The notes under the pieces are model-generated. The model had not been told where the DNA came from. It searched no databases and saw nothing but the letters and a program-made list of their open reading frames with translations. 64,000 nucleotides of DNA from Pyronema omphalodes. Lineage: Eukaryota; Ascomycota; Pezizomycetes; Pezizales; Pyronemataceae. How positions within the stretch are numbered: position 1 is the stretch's first letter; each line of letters starts with the position of its first letter. A program made the position numbers and the translations under genes. Shown here one piece after another: positions 31,740-42,886 of this stretch. Where the stretch lies: positions 372,001-436,000 of the forward strand of contig JAJJXM010000022.1 of NCBI GenBank assembly GCA_024516155.1, written 5' to 3'.

Positions 31740-34712
31740 ATGTCTTCCGAAATGGACCCCAGTACGATCACAATCGCTGCCCTATACTGGCAGTCAATCG
31801 CTTCATTCAACCGACTCCTCGACCATTTCAAAAATTCCCAAGATCCCCCCGAGACACTTTCGGATGACTTTGGACGACTGAAGGTATGGGCCGAGAATGT
31901 CGCTGCACACCGTCGCGGAGATATGTCACTCGACCACCGCCTTCGCGAAGCCTCAGAAGTCATGGATAGGGTCAAGGCATTGCTCGGGGACCTGAATGAT
32001 GTCTTGGAGGACAGTAAGTCGTTCCCGACTCTTGGAGACCTCCGAGCTATGATGCTAAATCCTGAATAGCTTTGAGCATCTCCTTAGATGACACGGAGGC
32101 CGGAGATCATTCGCAGAGCGCAGTTGAGCCACATTCTACGGGGCCAGAGACAGTTGATTCAGATTCGGACGACGAAATCAGGGCGACATCGCCGCTGAAG
32201 GAAGCTGTTAAAGAGATTGGCAACGTAATTGAGTGCCTGTATCGACTATCGATCACCGTTCAGAGTCCTGCGTCTGCCAGTCGTCTGGAAAGGATCGAGA
32301 AAATAGACGTATCTCATTTCGAAAGCTTCGATGTCGATTATGTCAGCAACAAATTCCCGCTCGGCGAAGACTACCGGTATCTCATTGAGCGATTGGGCAA
32401 GGCGAATACCAAACGACGGCAGATGCTGAAATACCACAACGAACATCATGTAAAGATTGTCGGTCGACGAGTCGCTGTTGGTGATGGCACCGAAACGGAA
32501 TCATATTCGGAGGACCAAGATGATTTCTACTCGGAAGCCCCGACGGACATGCGTACAACTGTTTCCACGGTGAACCCGGCAAATGTCAACTTGATCGAAG
32601 TCGTGCCTGTCGACCTGGATAGCCGCTCGGAAGCCGGATTCTCGACCACGTCGTATGCATCATCCTCGGCCAACCCCGGTAGTCTTAGGGTTCCAGCCCC
32701 ACCTCCCGGATACGACAAAGGACCATTCCAATGTCCGTACTGCTTCATCATCGTAGAGACCGAAAACCGTGCTTCGTGGAAGTGAGTTGCTTTCCTACTT
32801 CATCCTATCAATGGCGGAAAATGCTAATGACTGTTGCCTCCATAGGAAGCACGTGTTTCAGGATTTACGCCCATACGTGTGCACCTTCAAGGACTGTCCC
32901 CAGGGAACCCATCTTTACAAGGGCCGACACGAATGGTTCGATCATGAAAGGGAGATGCATCGCCGCGAGTGGTTCTGCAGCAAATGTAAAAAGTCATACC
33001 CCTCGAGCGACCAGTTCCGGCAACATCTCGTCAAGAAACACAAGGGCGTCGTCTCCAGTACCAAAGAACAGCTCGAGGTTCTGATCGCCAGGGGTGAACG
33101 AGCAACCGAAGGAAAGGAAAAGTGTCCTTTGTGTCCTGAGAAACATGCACTGAAACTACTGAGAAGCCATCTGGGTCGTCACCTTGAGCATATATCCCTC
33201 TTCATTCTGCCAGAAGCATCGGAGGACAACGAAGACAGCGATTCGAATCACCATTCGGACGACGATGACACTGGCACTGCACCAGACACGAAATCAAAAA
33301 CTTCAAGTATTGCTCAGACGTTCAAGCAGCAATATTTTAAGGCTCAAACGTATCTGAAGACAGGAACGGGAATTAACGAGTTCGATAAAGATGGCTGGGC
33401 CCCTATCCACAAAGCAGCGAAATCTGGTGATCTTAAATGGGTTACATTTTTGCTAGATTCTGGCTGTGATTCACGGGCTACCACAAAGGACAAAGCTAAG
33501 ATGGAGCCACTGCACATAGCAGCAGCAACTGGCCACGAACACGTTCTGAAGCTACTGCTTTCTCGTGACGATATCGAGGTCGATTCAAAGGATAACAATG
33601 GAAAGACGGCGTTCGCATGGGCATGCCAGAGGGGCCATGAGGGTGCTGTCAAGCTACTGCTTTCCCGGGACGATATCGAGGTCAATGCAAAGGATAACGA
33701 TGGATATACGGCGTTCTTGTGGGCATGCCAGAATGGTCATGAGGGTGTTGTCAAGCTACTGCTTTCCCGGGACGATATCGAGATCAATACAAAGAGTAAC
33801 AATGGAAATACGGCATTCTTATTGGCCTGCTACAATGGCCATGAGGGTGTTGTCAAGCTACTGCTTTCCCGAGACGATATCGAGGTCAATGCAAAGAATA
33901 ACGATGGAAATACGGCGTTCTTAACTGCATGCGCCAACGGCCAGGAGGGTGTTGTCAAGCAACTGCTTTCCCGGGACGACATCGAGGTTAATGCAAAGAA
34001 TAACTTTGGAAATATGGCATTCTTATTGGCATGCTACTATGGCAATGAGGGTGTTGTCAAGCTACTGCTTCCCCGGGACGATATCGAGGTCAATTCAAAG
34101 GATAACAATGGAAATACGGCGTTCTTATTGGCCTGCTACAATGGCCAGGAGGGTGTTGTCAAGCTTCTGCTTTCCCGGGACGATATCGAGGTCAATGCAA
34201 AGGATAGCTCTGGAAGGACGTCATTCTTATTGGCATGCTACAAGGGCCATGAGAGTGCTGTCAAGCTACTGCTTTCCCGGGACGATATCCAGGTCAATGC
34301 AAAGGATAACGATGGAAATACGGCGTTCTTATCTGCATGCCGCCATGGCCACGAGGATGTTGTCAAGCTACTGCTTTCCCAGGACGATATCGAGGTCAAT
34401 GCAAAGGATAGCTCTGGAAGGACGGCGTTCTTATGGGCATGCCACCATGGCCATGAGGGTGTTGTCAAGCTACTGCTTTCCCGGGATGATATCGAGGTCA
34501 ATGCAAAGAATAAGTTTGGAAATACGGCATTCTTATCGGCATGCTACTTTGGCTATGAGGGTGTTGTCAAGCTACTGCTTTCCCGGGACGATATCGAGGT
34601 TAACGCAAAGGATAAGGATGGAAATTCAGGACTAATGCTTGCACAACAAAAAAAACACTTTCGAATTGAAAAACTAGTATATGAATTTGTAAATAATCGG
34701 GGGATCGTGTAG
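31740..34712 (+). CDS. C2H2 zinc-finger/ankyrin-repeat protein, unit A (three exons)
   Basis: Exons 31740-32013, 32070-32781 and 32846-34712, with introns of 56 and 64 nt (ACA|GTAAGT...AATAG; GAA|GTGAGT...CATAG); 950 residues. Residues 1-240 form the N-terminal domain common in filamentous-fungal proteins of this type ('LSDDFGRLKVWAENVAAHRR', 'ASEVMDRVKALLGDL', 'LGEDYRYLIERLGKANTKRR'). Residues 330-480 carry CxxC/H clusters of C2H2 type: 'CPYCF', 'VCTFKDC...HEWFDHEREMH', 'CSKCKK...HLVKKH' and 'CPLCPEKH...HLGRHLEH'. An acidic linker follows, then 13 ankyrin repeats: two ordinary ones, ten near-identical 34-residue copies, one degenerate cap. Likely intracellular; recognition or signalling role inferred only. 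Convergent with the coiled-coil gene. Confidence 0.9.
32014..32069 (+). other. intron 1 of the unit A ankyrin gene
   Basis: GTAAGT at 32014, AATAG at 32065-32069, branch-like GCTAAAT before it. The intron and its phase are kept in unit B (47973-48028). Confidence 0.85.
32782..32845 (+). other. intron 2 of the unit A ankyrin gene
   Basis: GTGAGT at 32782, CATAG at 32841-32845, GCTAATGA upstream as branch site. Splicing yields 'SWKKHVFQDLRPYVC', the sequence usual in this fungal protein class. Same intron in B at 48741-48804. Confidence 0.88.
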
Positions 34713-35273
34713 CTACATATTTTTCATATCTCATCCACTTACTGAATTTTTGGAGCAACGTATTTCATGTATGACGACTTCACTTCTTGTAGCTTATGTT
34801 GAAATGAGTTTCCTAATAATCAAAATATTCTTTTCTCTGTTCTGTTCATACTGAAGATGACTTTAGTGAAAAACAACAATGCTCATTCGTCCACTAAACT
34901 GTGAACTCCAATATTCTCTTTTGATATTATACCGGGAACGTTATAACGCATAGCTCTAGCTACGGATGAGAAAGTTTATCAAAACTGTAGCATACATATT
35001 AACTATAAGGTTGAGAACGTTCAAGCAATTCAAAAGAAAATAAGAACAGCCAATCAAAGGCCCTCTACCTTCACTATATCCACAGGGTACAGAGTCACTC
35101 TGTGTAGCGAAATTTAGGGCATTTGACATGTGTCAACTGTCAATAGTAACCCGGCTTATCCTGATCTATGTATGCCTTCTTAGGAATATACAAGAAGCAA
35201 AGGAAATCTTTGGGCGAAAGAAATGATGTTACGATTGTTAGAACTTATATATCGGTTAGGAACGGGGGTGTAA

Positions 35274-35506
<233 letters not shown>

Positions 35507-35580
35507 TCATAACTAATTAAAAAAAAAGGGGGGGGGGGGGGGACCTAAGACTTGAAACTACAATTTTTGGAGCCGGAATT

Positions 35581-35688
35581 TCAGAATCCAGAATCCAGAA
35601 TCCAGAATCCAGAATCCAGAATCCAGAATCCAGAATCCAGAATCCAGAATCCAGAATCCAGAATCCAGAATCCAGAATCCAGAATCCA
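35581..35688. repeat. (GAATCCA)n heptamer repeat, about 15 units
   Basis: Perfect 7-bp units. Unit B has only about three units at the same place (51637-51665), so the tract expanded or contracted after the duplication. Confidence 0.95.
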
Positions 35689-36808
35689 AGTTCTAGCCAT
35701 AAAACACAGAAAACAGAACACAGAAAACACCATATCATAATATCATAATATCTGAATATCAGAATATCTTAACTTATCCAGATACTTTTACTCACAATCT
35801 CATACTACCTAAATTTAATGCAGAAGAAGCATGAGGTCACAGTTGATAACAATAAGCGGTGGTTTCCTGCCCGTGTATACAGAAATAATTGCAGAGCGAT
35901 GGAATCTTTGATCTGAGGTTCATGTGTGCAGCGCTGAATAGTTAGATTATATTTACAAACGATTTCAGTATGCAACGTGTACGGTGTAACAGGCAAGAAA
36001 TGGTATTTTAGCTAAGTACATCATACTGTAATAGAAATACTCCTAGATATCGCCTGAAATAAGTTGGTGATTCTGATAGGAAAATTTTAGGTCAGAATAC
36101 TATATACTATGTGATCTGAGAATTGATGATGCTGTAAACAGAACCGTGGGAATGAGATTTGTAGTTGATATACTGAAATCTCCCCTTCTGTGTGTATGGA
36201 GCTTATGAAGTGCACTGCACCTGGTAAACGCCAGCGTTACTGGAGGTTGGGATGATATTGATGCGTTTAAATCCTGCAGAATAAATAGTCCATTGGCTGG
36301 ACGTAGAATAGTTCCCCCCGCTGTAGTAGAAGTAATAATTATAAGATCCCAAATCAACTTCCCAAACTGCCCTGATAACAGTTACGAAATTCTAATATTG
36401 TTATTAGTTAGCTTTCTGGATGCACCGAGACTCGATGGAATGTCCATGGTAACTTGCCTCAAAAGTTGTAATTCTCTTTCGCTCCACATAAAGGTAAAGG
36501 CCGTTGATTGAACCACTGATTTGAGTCAAGTTATCCGGCACTTCTTTCAGTGGCTGTTTATGTCAGTTCATCCGCAATACCATCTTCAACTAAGGACAAA
36601 GGCGTGAAGTTCTCACCATCAATCTGGTGAAATAACCCTGTTCATTTATGGTATCGCCAGAGACTATACGAGCGGTTTCTCCAATCTTCTGGATTTCATA
36701 TACATTCTGAACACGCTCGGCGATGATATCCATGACATCTTGCTGAATCTTGGCCCTCTTAGGCCGCGTTTGGTTCGCCAACGGCCGTTAGGATTTACTA
36801 GTAAAATC

Positions 36809-36823
36809 ACCGTTTGCGAGAGG
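36809..36823 (+). repeat. 15-bp target-site duplication of the LINE, left copy
   Basis: ACCGTTTGCGAGAGG, repeated exactly at 42872-42886. It marks the left end of the LINE and is itself Harbinger sequence. Confidence 0.88.
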
Positions 36824-36955
36824 AACACACTTCACCTTGGCGCTTTCTAACCGCCAACTTTTCGCTTAATTTTCCTATTTGGGAAATTCTACAGAAACAT
36901 CACGGCTTCAAGCCCCCCCCTATCCGCGGCCCTGGCTCTCCACCAGCCCGCAGGC

Positions 36956-38692
36956 ATGCTCCGCTTTGGGGAGACGTCCTCTCTCCAGCGGCATGCCCCG
37001 AGTCCCTCCACTCCGAAACCCAGCGGCCAACCAGAAGACGACATGTTTGGCACCGCCCGCTCCGTCCCTCATGGTACCCCCACTCCGATGGCCATCAGAG
37101 GCTCTTCCGCAGCACACGCTCGCCTCCAACAGGCAGTTGGAAAACGAGCCCAAGCCACCCAGCCCTTCGAAGAGGAAGGCCCTGCGTGTGAAAAACGCGA
37201 GAAACGCGGAGACGACGCGCCCACGGTCGTGTCTTTCATTAACCCTGAGTACATCCTCAGCCTTGGTAAGAGGCTAGATGCCCTGGACAAACGCGTCCCC
37301 GCCCTGGAGGAAGAGGTCACGCGCCTCCGCACAGTCAATCGTGAGCTTCGCGACCGCCTTAACGAGGCTCTCGCCAGACCCGCCCCGCCCGCCCCCAGGC
37401 CGTCCCGCCCCACCGCGCAAACCACCGCCGCTCCGCCCCGTCCTCCCGTTCCGATAGCCACCCAGCCGACCATCGCACAGATCGCCGCTGCCAACGCGAG
37501 CCTCCCCGCCCCCACGCCTGCCCTTACCACCCCGTGGGCCACTCACCAGTCACGTCACGCGAAGAAGGTCCAGCAACGCGCTGGTAGCCTTCACGCCCCC
37601 GCCACAAACCTCCCGTCTGAGGTCCGTCGTATCGTCTTCGTTCGTGACCCCGCCAGCGCAAACTGCTCCCAGCCCCTGGACGCGTACACGGCAGCCATTA
37701 ACAACTGCTTGTGGTACAAGAACGCGCCTCAGTTCCACCGCGTTTTGAAGGTGTCCCGCAACGCAAAGGGTACCCTGACGGCCACCACCGTCCCAGGGGT
37801 TGATGCAGCCACGCTTTTACGTTTGTATCGTAACGAAATCGTAAACGCAGTTAGGGAAGTAGACCCCGGGGTTACTGATGTCGAGGAGCTAGACCGTTGG
37901 GTAGCCCTCAAGGTGCACGGCGTGCCGCTTGCGCGTTTCCTGGGGGAAGGTTCCCACGGAGTGCAAAAACTCCAGGTGGAAATACAAGCAAACCATGAAA
38001 ACGTAGAAGTACTACCTAACGTCCGTTGGCTGGGTAAGGTTGAAGAAATTCGTGAGCGCTTCGTTCGCGGTGCCACCCAAAGTTCATCCGCTGTAGTTTT
38101 CGTGAGAAGCTCCGCTTCCGCCCGCCTGCTAATCACCAAAGGCGTCTTGCTGGGCAGTCGCCGCCACCGGGCAGAGCTCTACGTCTTCGAAGGCCCCGAC
38201 AGTCAGTGCTCCGGATGCCTAAAATGGGGCCACATCCGCGAGCGCTGCTCCACACCTGATGTGTTCCGGTGCGCCTTCTGCGCCCTCAGCCACCCCACCG
38301 CGAAGCACCCCGCGTGCTCATTCGCAGGCTGTAGCAAGCCCATGGGCTCCGCGTGCCCCCATTCCCTCCCGGTACCTAAGTGTGCTAATTGCGGGGAAGA
38401 ACACTTCGCGACAGCTCGAACCTGCCCTGATCGCCTCGCCGCCATAGCGGCCGCCCGCCTCGCCCGCTCGTCCCGATTAAACCCTGTCACCGCTGCCGCC
38501 CCCACCTCGCGTGTAGCCCCCACTCCGACTCCCTCCTCCCCTCCGTCCCCCTCCCCCCAGACTCAAGACCCCAGCCCCTCCACCGCCCTGGTGGTTGTGA
38601 ACCCCTTCGCTGTCCTCATGGACACCGACTCCGAAGTCGCCTCCTCCGCGGGGTCGACCGATGCCGTTGCGCCCACAGAACCTGAATTATGA
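36956..38692 (+). CDS. LINE ORF1, gag-like nucleic-acid-binding protein
   Basis: 578 residues from ATG at 36956. The N-terminal half is Ala/Pro/Arg-rich with a heptad-like segment ('LGKRLDALDKRVPALEEEVT') that could oligomerise. The middle is a conserved globular part. From about residue 418 come Cys/His clusters of zinc-knuckle type: 'CSGCLKWGHIRERC', 'CAFCALSHPTAKHPAC' and 'CANCGEEHFATARTC'. The tail is Pro/Ser-rich. Such proteins coat the element RNA. The stop TGA (38690-38692) overlaps the ATG of ORF2 in ATGA, which suggests translation of ORF2 by re-initiation. Confidence 0.88.
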   Translation: MLRFGETSSLQRHAPSPSTPKPSGQPEDDMFGTARSVPHGTPTPMAIRGSSAAHARLQQAVGKRAQATQPFEEEGPACEKREKRGDDAPTVVSFINPEYILSLGKRLDALDKRVPALEEEVTRLRTVNRELRDRLNEALARPAPPAPRPSRPTAQTTAAPPRPPVPIATQPTIAQIAAANASLPAPTPALTTPWATHQSRHAKKVQQRAGSLHAPATNLPSEVRRIVFVRDPASANCSQPLDAYTAAINNCLWYKNAPQFHRVLKVSRNAKGTLTATTVPGVDAATLLRLYRNEIVNAVREVDPGVTDVEELDRWVALKVHGVPLARFLGEGSHGVQKLQVEIQANHENVEVLPNVRWLGKVEEIRERFVRGATQSSSAVVFVRSSASARLLITKGVLLGSRRHRAELYVFEGPDSQCSGCLKWGHIRERCSTPDVFRCAFCALSHPTAKHPACSFAGCSKPMGSACPHSLPVPKCANCGEEHFATARTCPDRLAAIAAARLARSSRLNPVTAAAPTSRVAPTPTPSSPPSPSPQTQDPSPSTALVVVNPFAVLMDTDSEVASSAGSTDAVAPTEPEL

Positions 38693-41600
38693 GTACAATT
38701 CAGGTTCTACAGTTAAACTGTCGCAAGAGCGGTGAGGTTCTTACGGCGATCATGGAGAGCGGGAAAGAGTTGGGTGCGGACGTCGTGCTTGTGCAGGAGC
38801 CGCCGACGTTCCAAGGGTGGAGACACCCAGCGTACGACTTTTTCTGGGGTGGTAGAGTGATGGCGGCGGTACGTAAAGACTCAGCGTGGACGTTGAGGCC
38901 TAGGGAGGATCTCGCGGTGGGAAGCGACGGGGACGTGCAGGTTTTGGACGTAATGTGTCGAGGACACAGGCAGCTCAGGATAGTGAATGTCTACGACGCT
39001 CCTCGTAACTCGGACGGAGCTCGACCAGCTAGAGACGTCAGCTGGGATCGTATCATCACCTCGGGAACGGTACTGGCGGGCGACTTCAATGCCCATAGCC
39101 AGCGGTGGAACCCCCGGTGTGACGCACCGCTCCACCACGCCTTCCTAGAGTCCCTGATGGATTCCCACAACCTTCATTACGTAGGTGACGGTCTCGAAAC
39201 TCACCAGCAAACAGGTCAGCTGCGGTACAGCGTTATCGACTTGGTGCTCGCGACGGAGGAGATAGCGACGGCGGTACGAGCCACAAGATTGGACGATCCG
39301 GAACATGCCACCACGTCCGACCACGCTGCGTTGTCGTGGGCAGTGTCGACGGTGATAGCTCCGGCGGACTTCGAAGTCCCAACGAGGGGGTGGGCTGTCA
39401 AGGAATTGTTGGAGGATGAGGTCGGAGCGGTCTCTGCGGCGTTAGATTGGCGCCATCGAAGCGAACGCAGACCGCTCCTCACGGATCTCAGCACGGAGGA
39501 GGAGGTGGAAGATGAGGTAGTTTGGGTACGGGAGGAACTGACATCTTTGTTGGAGGAACGAGCAAGGAAAATTCGGCTCACCGCACGGTCGAAGCGGTGG
39601 TGGTGTGCGGAGATTCGTGAGGCTCGTACGGAGTATGGGAGGACCCGAAGAGCGGTCAAGGAAGGGCGCGCGACGGTGGAAGAAGAGCACCAACTGCGCA
39701 ACGCATATCATTGGCTACAGAGACAGAAAAAGCGTAGGTGCTGGGGGGACTTCCTGTCGACAGCCAACGGGGACGCTGTCTGGGCAGCACTGAGGATGAC
39801 TAAACCGCGGGCAGCGACGGTGGTAGGTCCGCTCGAGAATGAAGAAGGGCAACGAGCGGAGGACGATCAGGATAAACGTAGGATGCTCGCGGAAGTATCC
39901 TTTCCCCCCCCTAACCCCTTCTCGGAGTTACCACTCCCCCCGGGGCCGCCTGGAACCCTGTGGCAGTCAGTCTCGTTACAATCCGTTTCCTCCGCTTTGT
40001 CCAGACAGAGCAACAAGAAGGCCCCAGGCGCTGATGCGCTGGGTGTCCCCATCATCAAAGCCCTGCTTTCGTGGGATCCGGACCGGGTTGTTGCGGTGGT
40101 GAAACATTGCATACGCCTGGGGTATCATCCCCGCGACTGGAAGATCGCAAAGGGGGTGTGCATCCCGAAGCCGGGAAAGCCGAGCTACTCGCGTGCAAAA
40201 AGCTTTCGGATCATCTCCTTGCTCAGCTGCTTTGGCAAGCTGGTTGAAAAAGTGGTAGCGGTGCTGCTCACACAAGAGGCTGAGCGCACGGGGATCCTAC
40301 ATGACGGGCAGTTTGGGGGGAGGACGAACAAGTCGGCGGCGGACGCGGCGGCGGTTTTGGTAGGGTTCGTCGAGGCTGCTTGGGAGGAAAAGGCTTTAGC
40401 AGGCGCTCTCTTGATGGATGTTAAGGGCGCGTTTCCTACCGTCAACAGCGTTTGCTTAACCAATAAGCTGCGTAGAGCGACCTTTGACGAAGGTCTTGTT
40501 CGCTGGGTGACGAGCTTCATGAGAGGTAGGCGAGTTGAGATTTTCCTCGCAGGGGAGGCTGGCGAGCCGATAGACACAGACACTGGGTTGCCCCAAGGCT
40601 CCCCCGTGTCCCCGATATTGTTTCTGCTGTACATAGCGGATCTGGCGAAGATGGTGGAAGCGGAGGTCGGAGGAACGCTGGGACTGTCCTTCGTCGATGA
40701 CGTCACGTGGCTCGTGAAAGGCGCGTCAGCGACTGACGTCACCACCAAGTTAGATCGATGCGCGTCCCTCTGCCTCGCGTGGGGTGAAGCGAACGCGGTA
40801 GTGTTCGAATCAGAAAAGACGGAAGCAATCCTTTTCTCCCGCAGACGCTCTCCCCCGAACCCCGACTCCCTCACAGTAACGGTGGGAACCCACTCCATTC
40901 GGTATTCCGAAACCGCTGTTCGGTGGTTAGGTTACTGGCTGGACGCAAAACTCACCTTTAACCAGCATCGCCAGAAATGGCTCTCCCGGGCCTCGCAACA
41001 ACAAGCACAAATTGCACGCTTGTGCAAGAAATACGGGCTCCCCGCAGGCAGCACCGCTAATCTTCAACAAGCGGTGGTGCAATCCATTGCTACCTACGGC
41101 ATAGTAATTAACGCCGTCCGCCGACTCCCCTCCCGAGACGCTGGGCACCTGTCCCGTCTCCAACTCGTCCTCAACAAGCAGGCACGGGCCATCACCGGCT
41201 GCTTCCGTACAACCCCGCTCGGCTTTCTGGCAGCAGAAAGCGCGACGCGACCGGCAGAATCCCTCGTGCGCGGACGGGAAGCCCGCTTCAGAGCGCGACT
41301 TGTTACCCGCCCAGCCCCCCCCGGATCCAGCCCCCCGTCTCCGACCGCCGACATCGTCAGGCAACTGACTCAGCGCGCCACAACTCGTTCGGGCTTCCAT
41401 CACGTCGAGAGGGTCTTCCCCCCTCTCCCCCAACAGTTCCCCGGTACCGTCGTCATCGCATCGAGGGACGAAGCAACCGAATGCGCCCTACAATGGAGAA
41501 ACCTTGGCTCCGCCTGCGTTTGGACCGACGGGTCTCGCATAGAAGATGTTTCTGGTTCAGGCTTCGTTCGTTACGTGAGAGGCATTCTCACCCCCTCCTC

Positions 41601-42459
41601 CTTCTGCGTGGGACGTCATGCAGAGGTGTACGACGCCGAGCTTCATGCCATGCTGATGGCCCTGCGCGATTACTGGGATAATTACCATTACTCAGTGGCC
41701 CGCCCCCCCCCGCTCCTCACTATTTTCTCCGATGCACAGGCTGCGCTGCAGCGCCTGCTCTCCGACGTGCCTGGCCCGGGCCAGATCTTGCAGCGCCTGA
41801 TCGCGACGGAGGTCGCAAAACTCCGCGCCTTCACCGGCATCGAGGTGGTCTTCCGGTGGGTACCCAGACACAGCGACATCCTCGAAAACGAAGCTGCGGA
41901 CGCAGCAGCAAAACACGGTACAAGCCACCGTTGCTTGGCCCCCCCCCTCCGAGGGTGTGCAAACCCCGCCTGCTCCCCCCTCCCTTGGACGTCGCTGGCG
42001 CACGTCAACCGCGCAGTAACGGAGATCCCCAAGGCGATCGCATCGAAGTGGGTACGCCAGCGTACCGACCTCAACGCAGCCTACCGCCCACGAAAGAAGT
42101 GGGGCATCCGCGACGGCCTAAAAACCGTGCCGAAACACCGGGCTGCGGTATTCTACCAGATAGCCTCCGGTCACGCGCTGATAGGCACCCACCTGGTGCG
42201 CATAAAGAAGAAAGACTCCGATCGCTGTTGGTGGTGCGATTCCGGAGAACGCCAAACGCGAGGCCACCTGTTTGGTGCCTGCGATCGCTGGCAACGTGAG
42301 TACGAGGTACTCGCTCAAGAGGTGGAAAAAATAACTGGAAAGCCGCGGCGACGGCGGGGAAGGCTGAAGGCGGTGGAGATTTTTTCGGACGATCGGCTTA
42401 CCAAAGCGATCTTGGAATTCCTAGCAGCCACGGAGGTGGGTAGGCGCTATGTGGAATGA
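38689..42459 (+). CDS. LINE ORF2, endonuclease-reverse transcriptase-RNase H
   Basis: 1256 residues. The N-terminal apurinic-type endonuclease is seen in 'QLNCRKSG', 'VVLVQEPP', 'AGDFNAHSQRW' and 'TSDHAALSW'. The reverse transcriptase has 'KKAPGADALGVP', 'LMDVKGAFPTV', 'GLPQGSPVSPILF' and the catalytic 'FVDD' at 668-671 (Phe-Val in place of the usual Tyr-Ala). RNase H follows with 'WTDGS' (945 on), 'AELHAMLMAL', 'IFSDAQAAL' and 'HSDILENEAADAAA'. A terminal Cys/His cluster 'CWWCDSGERQTRGHLFGAC' is at about 1180. All key acidic residues seem present. The enzyme nicks DNA and copies the RNA at the nick. No stop or frameshift seen. Confidence 0.95.
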   Translation: MSTIQVLQLNCRKSGEVLTAIMESGKELGADVVLVQEPPTFQGWRHPAYDFFWGGRVMAAVRKDSAWTLRPREDLAVGSDGDVQVLDVMCRGHRQLRIVNVYDAPRNSDGARPARDVSWDRIITSGTVLAGDFNAHSQRWNPRCDAPLHHAFLESLMDSHNLHYVGDGLETHQQTGQLRYSVIDLVLATEEIATAVRATRLDDPEHATTSDHAALSWAVSTVIAPADFEVPTRGWAVKELLEDEVGAVSAALDWRHRSERRPLLTDLSTEEEVEDEVVWVREELTSLLEERARKIRLTARSKRWWCAEIREARTEYGRTRRAVKEGRATVEEEHQLRNAYHWLQRQKKRRCWGDFLSTANGDAVWAALRMTKPRAATVVGPLENEEGQRAEDDQDKRRMLAEVSFPPPNPFSELPLPPGPPGTLWQSVSLQSVSSALSRQSNKKAPGADALGVPIIKALLSWDPDRVVAVVKHCIRLGYHPRDWKIAKGVCIPKPGKPSYSRAKSFRIISLLSCFGKLVEKVVAVLLTQEAERTGILHDGQFGGRTNKSAADAAAVLVGFVEAAWEEKALAGALLMDVKGAFPTVNSVCLTNKLRRATFDEGLVRWVTSFMRGRRVEIFLAGEAGEPIDTDTGLPQGSPVSPILFLLYIADLAKMVEAEVGGTLGLSFVDDVTWLVKGASATDVTTKLDRCASLCLAWGEANAVVFESEKTEAILFSRRRSPPNPDSLTVTVGTHSIRYSETAVRWLGYWLDAKLTFNQHRQKWLSRASQQQAQIARLCKKYGLPAGSTANLQQAVVQSIATYGIVINAVRRLPSRDAGHLSRLQLVLNKQARAITGCFRTTPLGFLAAESATRPAESLVRGREARFRARLVTRPAPPGSSPPSPTADIVRQLTQRATTRSGFHHVERVFPPLPQQFPGTVVIASRDEATECALQWRNLGSACVWTDGSRIEDVSGSGFVRYVRGILTPSSFCVGRHAEVYDAELHAMLMALRDYWDNYHYSVARPPPLLTIFSDAQAALQRLLSDVPGPGQILQRLIATEVAKLRAFTGIEVVFRWVPRHSDILENEAADAAAKHGTSHRCLAPPLRGCANPACSPLPWTSLAHVNRAVTEIPKAIASKWVRQRTDLNAAYRPRKKWGIRDGLKTVPKHRAAVFYQIASGHALIGTHLVRIKKKDSDRCWWCDSGERQTRGHLFGACDRWQREYEVLAQEVEKITGKPRRRRGRLKAVEIFSDDRLTKAILEFLAATEVGRRYVE

Positions 42460-42871
42460 GAACGGCACGGGTGGGTGAGGCCAAATTGGGAGGATACGGG
42501 GAATGAGGTGATACGGGATGCGGGGATTTTCCTTTTTTCTTTTTTTTTTTTCGTTGGGATAAGACGCGTATCTTTGGTTTCCTCTGTTTTTTCTCGCGAT
42601 GTACTAGAGCAGTCCGCTTCTAAGCGACTTTGTCTCCTTTCCTTTTTCATTTTCTTTTCTTTCTTTTCTTTTCTTTTCTGGGGGCGCACGGTTTGACTGA
42701 GTATTTTCTTTTTTCTTTTTATTTTTTACTTCGGGGTGTGTAACGGGGATAGGAGATAGGGGCGCCTCACTAGGTGGTCTTGGCCACGAGGACGGGATAC
42801 CAGGATTTCTTTCTTCCTGCATAGGCCTTTCAGGCCTCGAACAGTGTATGATACAAAACAAAACAAAACAA
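42460..42871 (+). other. LINE 3' untranslated region and tail
   Basis: T-rich region ending in ATACAAAACAAAACAAAAC. No coding capacity. Confidence 0.8.
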
Positions 42872-42886
42872 ACCGTTTGCGAGAGG
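42872..42886 (+). repeat. 15-bp target-site duplication of the LINE, right copy
   Basis: Exact copy of 36809-36823, directly after the (ACAAA)n tail of the LINE. Confidence 0.88.

Larger units (their letters stand above)
36824..42871 (+). mobile_element. full-length Tad/CgT1-like LINE retrotransposon
   Basis: 6048 bp bounded by a 15-bp target duplication, ending in a (ACAAA)n-type tail rather than a pure poly(A). It encodes two long open frames: a gag-like ORF1 with zinc knuckles, and ORF2 with endonuclease, reverse transcriptase and RNase H domains. The RNase H after the RT and the filamentous-fungal host point to the Tad clade. Both frames are uninterrupted and the 5' leader is present, so the copy appears complete and possibly competent. 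The sequence is clearly more GC-rich than its surroundings. Confidence 0.92.

Noticed and set aside
33565..34635. Long plus-strand frames within the ankyrin array (Met-Arg-Val-Leu-Ser-Ser-Tyr repeats)
   Set aside because: Alternate frame of near-identical repeats; the ankyrin frame explains the conservation.
40185..40898. 237-codon minus-strand frame
   Set aside because: Lies antisense inside LINE ORF2, which has clear reverse-transcriptase motifs; GC-rich coding DNA often gives such shadow frames.
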